Origin: an uncultured Mycoplasmatota bacterium
GTDB lineage: Bacteria > Bacillota_I > Bacilli_A > RF39 > UBA660
DNA length: 49,859 nucleotides
Direction: 5' to 3'
Assembly (NCBI GenBank): GCA_947646095.1
Contig: CANSFI010000013.1
Span: 1-49,859, forward strand
A program made the position numbers and the translations under genes. Below, in pieces: positions 16,706 through 23,821 of the stretch (positions are counted from its first letter, which is position 1; every line of letters starts with the position of its first letter). The notes beneath the pieces were generated by a model. The model worked only from the letters and a program-made list of their open reading frames with translations. It was not told the DNA's origin and ran no database searches.

Positions 16706-17887
16706 ACTATCATCTATTATTTTTTTTAATTTATTTATTCGTTTATTTAATAAATCACATAAGTTATTAATTCTATAATCACTTATACTAATGACATCTT
16801 TACATTTCTTTAAAAGTTCACTAAATTTTTCTACTACACCATCAAGTTTAGATAAATCTATTCTTTTAATATTTCTAACTATTTTTATGATATTTTCAAA
16901 GTCTTCATCGACATAAAATAATCTACCTTCTCCTGTTATCATTACTCCATCTGGATTATATGAAACTATATTCAAAGCTTGACCACTATCAAATATAGGT
17001 GCAACATCTAACCATTCAAGTGTATTAACATCTCTTATAATACCAAAATTATATAAGTGTCTATCATCATTCATTATTAAATAATCTAATATATACATAT
17101 TTTCTACTTTTTCTCTAGCATTTTTAATTTTATGTTTTTCCAATATTTTTATATATTGTTCATAGTCTTCAACACTATTATGTTTAGGTAATCCATACAT
17201 AACTTGATAAGCATTTATAAATTCTGTATCTTTATTTATAAAACATTCACATTTAGATACAACTCTATTTTCAACTATATCTAATATATATGGTACATGA
17301 TCAAATCCTAAACTATCACATATCATACTAGCTAAAACTTCATTAAATGGTTGTAATATTTCTTTTTTAAATCCACTTTTTAATAAATATCTTTTTTTGT
17401 TTTCGATTATCCATGCTTTTTTTAATATTCCATCTGTAGTATTATTTGGGGTTCTTAAAGCGGTTTTATCAGTTATTTTATCAGTTGATTTAGAAAAATT
17501 AGCATTTAAAAAGTTTTCTGAATCAAAATCATTTTCAAAGAAATTTATTTCACTATATTTTGTTTTATTATTAACTGGTCTAATCCAATATTGATCTGAT
17601 AAAGATAAACCAAATGCTTTATCTGATAATTCTTCTGAAGTATTAATATCAAATTTTACTAATAATGAATCTAAATCTTCTCTAAAAGATGGTATTTTTC
17701 TTGATTTAAACCATTCTACTAAGGCTTCTAAAAGTTTTTCATCAGATTCTTCATTATATGCTTGTTTTAACATTAATGGAGCATAATTTATATTTTTTAC
17801 TTCATATATTTTACTAAATTCTTTAGATAAAATATTGTATTCTGCTAATAAAACTTCTGTATTTTTATTCATAAGTATACATTTCAT
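16700..17887 (-). CDS. HipA-like kinase-fold protein
   Basis: The protein has 395 residues from the chosen start MKCILMNK; GGTG lies seven bases upstream of this ATG. The C-terminal half looks like the HipA/PI-kinase-like fold: an ATP-binding strand KKRYLLKSG, then the catalytic loop MNDDRHLYNFGI, matching the HipA N-x-D-R-H-x-x-N pattern, and the metal-binding segment PIFDSGQAL. HipA proteins phosphorylate protein substrates and can cause growth arrest when not bound by HipB. No HipB-like helix-turn-helix gene is adjacent, so this may belong to the stand-alone HipA-like family common in Firmicutes. Substrate unknown. Confidence 0.75.
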   Translation of the reverse strand: MKCILMNKNTEVLLAEYNILSKEFSKIYEVKNINYAPLMLKQAYNEESDEKLLEALVEWFKSRKIPSFREDLDSLLVKFDINTSEELSDKAFGLSLSDQYWIRPVNNKTKYSEINFFENDFDSENFLNANFSKSTDKITDKTALRTPNNTTDGILKKAWIIENKKRYLLKSGFKKEILQPFNEVLASMICDSLGFDHVPYILDIVENRVVSKCECFINKDTEFINAYQVMYGLPKHNSVEDYEQYIKILEKHKIKNAREKVENMYILDYLIMNDDRHLYNFGIIRDVNTLEWLDVAPIFDSGQALNIVSYNPDGVMITGEGRLFYVDEDFENIIKIVRNIKRIDLSKLDGVVEKFSELLKKCKDVISISDYRINNLCDLLNKRINKLKKIIDDSK

Positions 17888-17903
17888 AAGTATCACCAAA
17901 TAC

Positions 17904-17931
17904 ATTATATCACATTTTGAGTGAATGTAAA
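17904..17931 (-). promoter_or_regulatory. Promoter of the HipA-like gene
   Basis: Minus-strand TTTACA and TATAAT are separated by 16 bases. The -10 box lies 16 bases upstream of the chosen ATG at 17887, giving a very short leader that contains only the GGTG ribosome site. Confidence 0.65.
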
Positions 17932-17945
17932 ATCGATTTTTAAAA

Positions 17946-18572
17946 TTATTTTTTTACTTTTATTACAGGCCTTATTCCATAAGATAAAGCTCGATAAACA
18001 TGATGGCGAATTAAATTTTTTGTATAACAGTTCATCCAACCATCACTTTGATAAAATGAACTGGCTGTATATAACCAATATCCATAAGTTTTATCATCAC
18101 CTGTACCATTCAAATTAGTATATAAATATTCTGGACAACTATCTTTTTCAGTTGTACAACCTAATTTAGCACTTTCTGTATATGTTAGTAATCTTGCTTT
18201 TACATTTTTTATCTCCATTGATTTATAACTATAATTACCATTCCTATTATCCATATCATTTTCTAATATATAATTATATGATTTAATATTAGTCCAATCA
18301 CTTGTTAAATCCTCTAATTGTTTTAAAGCTGTTAATAGTCCTTTATTATTATTTCCATATTCCCCATAATTAGTTCCTTTTGAGCCTTCATAATCTTCTT
18401 TGGTTATATAAGCTATATTAGAACCTAAATTTCTATCCATTATTAATGTTAGTTCACCATTATTATCATCGATTACATAAAAATTATAGTTTCCCTTATT
18501 ATTTACTTCTACATTTATTTTTACTCCATTTTTACATGTTCCTTCTTTTATACATTCATCATTTGATTTCAT
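17946..18572 (-). pseudogene. 5'-truncated copy of the prepilin C-terminal domain
   Basis: The open frame has 208 residues and matches only the tail domain of the prepilins at 100 and 2022: a CIKEGTCKNG block, YNFYVIDDNN, ELTLIMDRNLG, LEDLTSDWTNI, VKARLLTYTES, CPEYLYTN, YWLYTASS and IRPVIKVKK. Similarity to the other copies already extends a few codons upstream of the ATG, to an in-frame stop. There is no prepilin leader, Ig module, ribosome site or clear promoter. The sequence between it and obgE contains only the obgE terminator. It is best read as a truncated or silent copy. Expression as a small cytosolic protein is possible but not supported by any start signal. Confidence 0.75.
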
Positions 18573-18631
18573 TATATTATTTTTATACTTTCGAATTTTT
18601 ATTATTGCTTTATATAATTTTTAATTTTATT

Positions 18632-18653
18632 AAAAACTGTCTTTTGACAGTTT
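18632..18653 (-). terminator. Terminator of obgE
   Basis: The stem AAACTGTC/GACAGTTT around four bases is followed by TTTTT on the minus strand, seven bases after the obgE stop. Confidence 0.85.
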
Positions 18654-18660
18654 AAATTTT

Positions 18661-19935
18661 CTAAATACGATATTCAAATTCATAATCAAGTATTCTAACA
18701 GTATCTCCATCTAAAGCACCTAATTGTCTAAGTTTTTCATCAATTCCCATTTTTCTTAATTTATTAGCAAATCTATTAGCAGCTTCATCGGTTGTAAACC
18801 TAGTCATTTTAAGTAACTTTTCAACTTCTTTACCTAATATTACCCAACAATCTCCATCTTTATGAATTGTAAATGGTTGTTCTCTTTCAAATTTATATAA
18901 AACATGGCTTTCTATTTTATCATCTTCATAAAGGGGTTGTTTTTCTATTTTTTCTAACATGTTTGCTAGAACTACTAATACTTTATCTATTCCTTCATTA
19001 GTAAGAGCAGATATTGGATATATTGGTATATCACCAACCTTTTCCTTAAATTTTTCTAAATTTGAATCAGAATCAGCCATATCCATTTTATTAGCAATTA
19101 TTACTTGTGGTTTTTCTAATATTTTTGGATTAAAGTTTTCTAGTTCTTTGTTTATTAATAAATAATCTTGATATGGATTTGTACCTTCTAAGGCACTCAT
19201 ATCAATAATATGAGCGATTACTCTAGTTCTTTCAATATGTTTTAAAAACTTATCACCAAGACCTTCTCCTAAAGATGCTCCTTCAATAAGTCCTGGAAGA
19301 TCTGCTACAACAAAACTTCTATTATCTTTGGTTTTTACTACACCTAAATTTGGTGATAATGTTGTAAAATGATAAGCAGCTATTTTAGGTTTAGCAGCTG
19401 ATATCTTAGATATAAAAGTTGATTTTCCTACACTAGGAAGCCCTACCAAGCCAACATCAGCAAGTAGCTTTAATTCAACTTTAACTTTTCTAATTTCTCC
19501 AGGTTCACCGTTTTCAGCAAATGAAGGAGCTGGATTTGAACGAGTTGCGAAAGCCATATTTCCTCTACCTCCACGTCCTCCATATGCAGCTATAACTTCA
19601 TCTTTTTTATCAGTTAAATCAGCTATTACTAGGCCACTTTCTAAATCAGTAATTACAGTGCCCGCAGGTACTTTTATGGTTACATCTATAGCATTAGCAC
19701 CATGTTTTCCTTTGCCTTCTCCATTAACACCTTTGTTTCCTTTAATTATTTTTTTATATCTTAAATCTATTAAAGTGTTTAAACCTTCATCTACTACAAA
19801 TTTTATATTAGAACCTCGTCCTCCATTACCACCAAATGGACCTCCCATTTCTATATATTTTTCTCTTCTAAAGGCCATACAGCCATTACCACCATCACCT
19901 GCTTGTAATTCTAATATTACTTCATCTACAAACAT
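18661..19935 (-). CDS. obgE: GTPase Obg
   Basis: The essential GTPase acts in late 50S ribosome assembly and stress control. The protein has 424 residues. The glycine-rich Obg domain fills about residues 1-158 (GGPFGGNGGRGS, AYGGRGGRGN). The G domain has G1 GLPSVGKST, switch region TTLSPNLG, G3 DLPGLIEGA, G4 NKMD and G5 SAL. The C-terminal ~90 residues are the OCT domain found in Gram-positive Obg. I start at 19935 (MFVDEVILEL), which carries GAGGTGA; the upstream in-frame ATG at 19968 has no ribosome site. It is separated from rpmA by about 2 kb of accessory sequence, whereas only spo0B intervenes in Bacillus. Confidence 0.95.
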   Translation of the reverse strand: MFVDEVILELQAGDGGNGCMAFRREKYIEMGGPFGGNGGRGSNIKFVVDEGLNTLIDLRYKKIIKGNKGVNGEGKGKHGANAIDVTIKVPAGTVITDLESGLVIADLTDKKDEVIAAYGGRGGRGNMAFATRSNPAPSFAENGEPGEIRKVKVELKLLADVGLVGLPSVGKSTFISKISAAKPKIAAYHFTTLSPNLGVVKTKDNRSFVVADLPGLIEGASLGEGLGDKFLKHIERTRVIAHIIDMSALEGTNPYQDYLLINKELENFNPKILEKPQVIIANKMDMADSDSNLEKFKEKVGDIPIYPISALTNEGIDKVLVVLANMLEKIEKQPLYEDDKIESHVLYKFEREQPFTIHKDGDCWVILGKEVEKLLKMTRFTTDEAANRFANKLRKMGIDEKLRQLGALDGDTVRILDYEFEYRI

Positions 19936-19995
19936 AAAATCACCTCTTTTTCTTATAATATTATACATTATTATTTATATAAATCAAAGTAAAAT

Positions 19996-20021
19996 TAAAA
20001 AGATAAATTATCTTATCTTTT
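19996..20021 (-). terminator. Terminator of the UPF0316-family gene
   Basis: A nine-bp stem AAAAGATAA/TTATCTTTT with a short loop overlaps the stop codon and is followed by T-rich sequence on the minus strand. Confidence 0.6.
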
Positions 20022-20535
20022 ATTTAAAATATCCATTTTGAACCATTCTTGTTTCATTTACAACTATAAAAGCTTTTTCATCTAACTCTTTTATTAAGTC
20101 CCTTAAATGATTAAATCTTTTTTTATCAATTTCAATAAATAACATATATTTATCTTTATCTTTTTCTTGACCTTTTACATCTATTACTGAAACTGCATAT
20201 CCTTCTTTTCTAATTGTATCAACTATTTTATTATTATCATCAGAAAGGATTACTTGAACTCCAAAGTTACCTTTAATAAATGTATTAGATAAAAAACTTC
20301 CAATATAAGTTCCTGTTGCAAATCCTGAAGCATAAGATACTGCAATCCAAAGGCTATTTGAATCTGTATTTAAAGCTTCTCTTACAACTATAAACCATAC
20401 TAATACTTCAAAAAAACCTATTAGGCTTGCGACTACTGCTTTTCCTTTTACAGTTACAATTGTACGCATTGTTCCAAGTGAAACATCTAATATTCTAACA
20501 AAAAAAACTTTTAAACATAAAAACAATAATTCCAT
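20020..20535 (-). CDS. UPF0316 / DUF2179-family membrane protein
   Basis: The protein has 171 residues. Three N-terminal hydrophobic helices include the conserved FVRILDVSLGTMRTI and GFFEVLVWF stretches. A C-terminal DUF2179-type alpha/beta domain follows (GVQVILSDDNNKIVDTIRKEGYAVSVID and KAFIVVNETRMVQNGYF). This matches the YebE/UPF0316 family, proposed membrane proteins of unknown role. A possible nucleotide-sensing function of DUF2179 domains is speculation. It is alone between obgE and the CPBP-type genes. Confidence 0.85.
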   Translation of the reverse strand: MELLFLCLKVFFVRILDVSLGTMRTIVTVKGKAVVASLIGFFEVLVWFIVVREALNTDSNSLWIAVSYASGFATGTYIGSFLSNTFIKGNFGVQVILSDDNNKIVDTIRKEGYAVSVIDVKGQEKDKDKYMLFIEIDKKRFNHLRDLIKELDEKAFIVVNETRMVQNGYFK

Positions 20536-20586
20536 ATATATCCACCTATCATTAATATTTTCATTTTTTTATTTTTTATTCATTTA

Positions 20587-20742
20587 CTAACTTTTATTAT
20601 TAAATATAGTTGCTGTTATGAGAATTAAGATAATTATTATTATAATTATTATCACAATATTTAAATTAAATATACCTGTTGATGTTTTTTGAACAACTGC
20701 TAAATTATTAATAATATTAGTTATTTGTCCTTTAAAAATCAT
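20587..20742 (-). CDS. 51-residue single-pass membrane peptide
   Basis: A short open frame begins two bases after the stop of the CPBP-type gene. Its ribosome site, AGGTG, lies inside that gene's last codons, so the two look translationally coupled. Residues 1-27 are polar (MIFKGQITNI, then Gln, Lys and Ser/Thr). Residues 28-46 form a helix made almost wholly of Ile, Leu and Val, including eight Ile in a row. The tail is IFNNKS. No family is recognised. An accessory subunit, signal peptide or immunity partner are all possible. It is too short for length-based gene callers. Confidence 0.55.
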   Translation of the reverse strand: MIFKGQITNIINNLAVVQKTSTGIFNLNIVIIIIIIIILILITATIFNNKS

Positions 20743-20744
20743 AT

Positions 20745-21425
20745 TTACGCACCTATTCCTAAAAGAAGAATTGTAAGAGGAATTAAATTATAAAAGAATT
20801 TTATTATCATTGGCATAACTATATTATCTTCATTTTTTACATAAATATAAGAAAGTACTGATGAGAATATAAAATATTGAAATAAATCAATCACTGTTAA
20901 AACAGTTATATCTGTATACATTATATTTATTAAGGCGTAAATTAAACCACTTACTATTATAAATGCTATATTATTAGTTATTACTTCCCTAATTGATTTT
21001 TTAAACAATAATTCTTCAGTAATTGTAGCAAAAATTAAAGTTTTAAAAATAGTATAAAAGGTTGAAATACTAGCAAGAGAATAAATAGCATTAGTATTTC
21101 CATCCTCGGTTAAAGAAGGATGAATAATCTCTGTTATTACTCCACCAATTATATTAATAGTAAATAAAATAACAACCCATTTAATTACAAATAATACTTT
21201 TTTTAAAAATGAATAATTTTTTATAAATTTAATAAATCCCTTTTTTAAATCATCTTTATATAATATTACTATTCCTAAAAAGAAGATTAAATCAGCAATA
21301 AAACTAATTATTACTTCATCATTAATTTTAAATATACCTAAAATATTTGAGATTACTGTTGTATAAATAAAATATACTAAAAATATTGTAATTAATTTTA
21401 ATAATTGTTTTATTTCTTTATTCAT
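20745..21425 (-). CDS. CPBP-family membrane protein with degenerate protease motifs
   Basis: The protein has 226 residues with about seven hydrophobic helices. The first CPBP (Abi/CAAX-like protease) motif is present as TEELLFKKSIR, near residue 137, matching EExxxR. The two other motifs normally supply His ligands (FxxxH and HxxxN/D). Here the matching segments read LIYALINIMYT and MIIKFFYNL, with no His. It may therefore be a non-proteolytic relative; CPBP proteins often serve as bacteriocin self-immunity factors or in prenyl-protein processing. It is followed by the 51-residue membrane peptide. Confidence 0.7.
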   Translation of the reverse strand: MNKEIKQLLKLITIFLVYFIYTTVISNILGIFKINDEVIISFIADLIFFLGIVILYKDDLKKGFIKFIKNYSFLKKVLFVIKWVVILFTINIIGGVITEIIHPSLTEDGNTNAIYSLASISTFYTIFKTLIFATITEELLFKKSIREVITNNIAFIIVSGLIYALINIMYTDITVLTVIDLFQYFIFSSVLSYIYVKNEDNIVMPMIIKFFYNLIPLTILLLGIGA

Positions 21426-21583
21426 TTAAAGTCCCTACTTTCTAGATAATTATAACAACTATAATATTAAAAATCAATAAATTTAGTTATTTTAGCAATT
21501 GCTTTACATATTTATACTAATAGCAAAAATTAAAGTCATAAACATTTAAAAATATGACTTTTTAATTTTAAAATTTATAATTT

Positions 21584-21809
21584 TTATATTGTTTTTTGTA
21601 CTTTTATAACTGGACGAGAATCAGGGAAATCCCAATCACTAACATTGACATTATTGCGATCGTAGTAGATATGTAAGCTCCATGTTGAACTGCTTCTGTT
21701 GGACCTAGGTTTTTATTCATTATTGCTGGGACTGTGATTAAAGTTATAATAACAAGTATTATAATTACAGCTAATAACTGTATCAAAGTAAAACCATTTT
21801 TTTATTCAT
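21584..21809 (-). pseudogene. Remnant prepilin: leader joined to variable tail by internal deletion
   Basis: The first ~30 codons encode a prepilin N-terminus (NGFTLIQLLAVIIILVII ... VPAIMNK) but need one extra base in a run of seven T (21797-21803) to connect to the ATG at 21809. After IMNK the reading jumps, in another frame, to a tail domain: RSNRSSSTWSLHIYY, DRNNVNVSDWDF, then SRPVIKVQKTI and stop. Everything between, Ig modules and most of the tail domain, is missing. GGAG precedes the ATG. The tail uses many C-ending codons (AAC, AGC, ATC, TAC, CGC, GTC, TTC), unlike the rest of the window. Confidence 0.8.
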
Positions 21810-21864
21810 TTCAATATCTCCAATTATTGTTTCATTATACATAAATTAAATTGGAGATTGAAAT
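21808..21864 (-). promoter_or_regulatory. Inverted repeat covering ribosome site and start of the prepilin remnant
   Basis: ATTTCAATATCTCCAATT (21808-21825) pairs with AATTGGAGATTGAAAT (21849-21864), leaving a two-base bulge and a 23-base loop. In the minus-strand transcript this hairpin would bury the GGAG site and AUG. The loop carries a TATAAT-like box. Confidence 0.5.
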
Positions 21865-21886
21865 TATAATAAAATATTTTTAATTT

Positions 21887-21920
21887 AAGTAAAAGAACAG
21901 GCTAAGCTGTTCTCTTACTT
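21887..21920 (-). terminator. Strong hairpin terminator after the micro-ORF
   Basis: A 14-bp stem (AAGTAAGAGAACAG with CTGTTCTTTTACTT, one G-U pair in the minus-strand RNA) closes a six-base loop. On the plus strand the same position would be an A-C mismatch, so the minus strand is the intended one. Confidence 0.75.
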
Positions 21921-21944
21921 ATTTAACTAAGTAATTATAGTTAA

Positions 21945-21974
21945 TTAGAAGAATTTTTTTAGCCATCTCCACAT
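21945..21974 (-). CDS. Nine-codon micro-ORF, cationic aromatic peptide
   Basis: A near-perfect ribosome site AAAGGAGG stands eight bases before an ATG that opens MWRWLKKFF and then TAA. The short segment has its own terminator downstream (21887-21920) and lies after the rpmA terminator upstream (22025-22056), so it looks like a separate unit of roughly 100 nucleotides. I recognise no family. The peptide resembles short Trp/Arg/Lys-rich membrane-active peptides; it could equally be a leader peptide whose gene was lost, or part of a small RNA. The ribosome site is better than that of most genes here. Confidence 0.45.
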   Translation of the reverse strand: MWRWLKKFF

Positions 21975-22024
21975 AGTTACGGCCTCCTTTCCCCTATTAA
22001 ACATTACTACAATTAAAATATATC

Positions 22025-22056
22025 ACAAAAAAAGATAAAACTCAATTATTTTATCT
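22025..22056 (-). terminator. Terminator of the rplU-prp-rpmA operon
   Basis: AGATAAAA pairs with TTTTATCT around an eight-base loop, followed on the minus strand by seven T. It overlaps the rpmA stop codon. Confidence 0.85.
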
Positions 22057-22345
22057 ATTTTTCTAAATAAATACTAACTTGTTTTTTATTTCTTCCAACA
22101 CGTTCAAATTTAACATAGCCTGGTACTTTAGCATATAGTGTATCATCACTACCAATACCTACATTAACACCTGGATGAATTTTTGTTCCACGTTGACGAT
22201 AAAGAATTGATCCACCTGTTACATATTCACCATCAGCTGCTTTAGCACCTAATCTTTTAGATATTGAATCACGTCCATTTTTAGTTGAACCTTGACCTTT
22301 TTTATGTGCGAATAATTGAATATTTAATTTTAATAAATTCATCAT
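22055..22345 (-). CDS. rpmA: 50S ribosomal protein L27 with cleavable N-terminal extension
   Basis: The 96-residue protein has the L27 core ([15 protein letters not shown] ... [15 protein letters not shown]). It begins with the Firmicutes-type extension [11 protein letters not shown], which the protease Prp removes between Phe and Ala to expose the functional AHKKG end. The gene for Prp is immediately upstream and ends at the base before this ATG. The ribosome site GGAGGTG lies within the last codons of prp, so translation is coupled. Confidence 0.97.
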   Translation of the reverse strand: MMNLLKLNIQLFAHKKGQGSTKNGRDSISKRLGAKAADGEYVTGGSILYRQRGTKIHPGVNVGIGSDDTLYAKVPGYVKFERVGRNKKQVSIYLEK

Positions 22346-22657
22346 CTAGGACACCTCCCTATTTATTTTAATATTTTTTTTATAAGTTTGCTCTAATTCT
22401 TCTAATAAATCGATCATATTTTTAATTAAAGTATCTATAACTTCATTATGTTTTAATACTTTTACTATTAAATCATCTGTTTGGTCATAATAAATTGCAT
22501 TTGAATCAATTTTTAGTATTGCATTAATAGTTGTAATTACAATACTTGATGTAGCAGCACATACAATATCTTTGCCACTCACATCATAATTTGCATGACC
22601 AGATATACTAATTTTATCTATATTATTATCTATAGTCTTTATATTAACTTTAATCAT
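22346..22657 (-). CDS. prp: Ribosomal-processing cysteine protease Prp
   Basis: The 103-residue protein belongs to the YsxB/Prp family. The catalytic pair is visible in SGHANYDVSGKDIVCAA: His early and Cys twelve residues later. Prp trims the L27 N-terminal extension during ribosome assembly, and the substrate gene follows directly. I start at 22657 (MIKVNIKTID), one base beyond the rplU stop. The longer in-frame start at 22687 would overlap rplU and adds non-homologous residues. Confidence 0.95.
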   Translation of the reverse strand: MIKVNIKTIDNNIDKISISGHANYDVSGKDIVCAATSSIVITTINAILKIDSNAIYYDQTDDLIVKVLKHNEVIDTLIKNMIDLLEELEQTYKKNIKINREVS

Positions 22658-22658
22658 A

Positions 22659-22961
22659 TTATTTAGTTTTAATTGATTTAATTTCAACTTTAGTATATGG
22701 TTGACGATGACCTTGTTTTTTACGATATTTTTTCTTAGGATTGTATTTAAAGATAACTACTTTTTTGCTTTTGCCATGTTTTAATACTTCTCCTACAACT
22801 TTGACACCTTGTACATATGGACGTCCTAATGTTCCGTTTGCCATTAATACTTTGTCGAATACTACTTCTTTTCCAGTTTCAGTATCTAATTTTTCAACAT
22901 ATAAAACTGTTCCTTCTTCAACATAGTATTGTTTTCCTCCAGTTTCAATAACTGCTTTCAT
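22659..22961 (-). CDS. rplU: 50S ribosomal protein L21
   Basis: The 100-residue protein shows the L21 signature: MKAVIETGGKQYYVEEG at the start, a GRPYV segment and a basic KYRKKQGHRQPYTKVEI tail. It is the first gene of rplU-prp-rpmA and is preceded by an L21-type leader with an AGGAGG ribosome site. Confidence 0.97.
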   Translation of the reverse strand: MKAVIETGGKQYYVEEGTVLYVEKLDTETGKEVVFDKVLMANGTLGRPYVQGVKVVGEVLKHGKSKKVVIFKYNPKKKYRKKQGHRQPYTKVEIKSIKTK

Positions 22962-23058
22962 AATTTTCCTCCTAACCTTTATAATCTAAGACTCGCCTTT
23001 AAGGTGATATACTTTAAACCTTTTCAGTGCGGTTGTAGAGTAAAGGCTCTACACATTA
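22962..23058 (-). ncRNA. Structured 5' leader of rplU (L21 leader type)
   Basis: Between the promoter at 23063-23091 and the rplU ATG lies about 100 bases of unusually G+C-richer sequence. It contains a GTAGAG...CTCTAC hairpin next to the transcription start and paired CACCTTAAAGGCG-like segments, ending TTATAAAGGTTAGGAGG. Position, length and wording fit the L21 autoregulatory leader known from Firmicutes. I have not folded it or scanned it with a covariance model. Confidence 0.75.
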
Positions 23059-23062
23059 AAAG

Positions 23063-23091
23063 ATTTTATCATAAACTTATATTTATGTCAA
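23063..23091 (-). promoter_or_regulatory. Promoter of rplU-prp-rpmA
   Basis: Minus-strand TTGACA and TAAAAT with a 17-base spacer, a near-consensus vegetative promoter. It lies across the end of the spoIVFB-like gene (stop at 23069). Confidence 0.85.
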
Positions 23092-23821
23092 ACTTTTTCT
23101 TAAGAATTTCATGTTCTGAATGGTATTTATTTTTATAGATAAAAAGATGTTTATAATCCCTAAACATTTTATCTAATTTAATACCTTTAATTGTCTTTCT
23201 TTTATAAATTGGTAAATCATATAAATATCGTTCTATTAAGAATTTATTAAAAGTATTTTTTTGATTAAGATAATCTTTAATTATTCTAAAAATTAAGAAT
23301 AATATAACTATAATTAAAATTAAATTAAACTTTAATATTAATAAACTAGTTACTACTATTAAAGATATAAAAATAGTTAATGATTGACTTAATTTGAAAG
23401 GAAAAATGAAATTAAATAAAATGTTTAATATTTTAGAACCATCTAAAGGAATAATTGGAAGCAAATTAAATATTAGTAAAAAATAGTGATATTTATTTAT
23501 TAAAGGATTTTTTATCAACGAAAAGACTAACACTTGTATAAGTGGTCCATTAATAGCAATTAAAAGTTCTTCCTTTAATGGTTTGTTTATTTTTTCATTA
23601 AAAATAGTTATTCCTCCAAAAGGCAATATAACTATTTTATCTATTTCCCATTTAAAGTATATAGCTGTTAAGATATGACCTAATTCATGAACAAATATTA
23701 TTATCATGATATAACTAAATTCTTTAAAAAATCCTGTTAAAGATGTAATAAGTGCGACTATATAAAAAAGAGGATGCAATTTTATTTTAGATATAATCTT
23801 TGTAATCAAGAATTTCTCCAT
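23069..23821 (-). CDS. Site-2 protease, SpoIVFB-like (M50)
   Basis: This 250-residue membrane metalloprotease has the zinc motif HELGH at residues 45-49 inside a hydrophobic helix. The second motif, PIIPLDGSKI, is near 115-125, where the Asp completes the metal site. In Bacillus, SpoIVFB cleaves pro-sigma-K during sporulation, with SpoIVFA as partner. The gene order here is the same (SpoIVFA-like, SpoIVFB-like, rplU). The start overlaps the end of the SpoIVFA-like gene by 35 bases. I see no sigma-K or other core spore genes in the window, so a non-sporulation substrate is possible. Confidence 0.88.
   Translation of the reverse strand: MEKFLITKIISKIKLHPLFYIVALITSLTGFFKEFSYIMIIIFVHELGHILTAIYFKWEIDKIVILPFGGITIFNEKINKPLKEELLIAINGPLIQVLVFSLIKNPLINKYHYFLLIFNLLPIIPLDGSKILNILFNFIFPFKLSQSLTIFISLIVVTSLLILKFNLILIIVILFLIFRIIKDYLNQKNTFNKFLIERYLYDLPIYKRKTIKGIKLDKMFRDYKHLFIYKNKYHSEHEILKKKFDINISL

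Noticed and set aside
19658-20041. Proline-rich plus-strand frame opposite obgE
   Set aside because: It mirrors the glycine-rich Obg domain on the other strand.
21604-21786. 60-codon frame beginning LLAVIIILVII read as a small membrane protein
   Set aside because: Its second half is an out-of-frame reading of the prepilin tail domain; the true structure is a deletion remnant with frameshifts.
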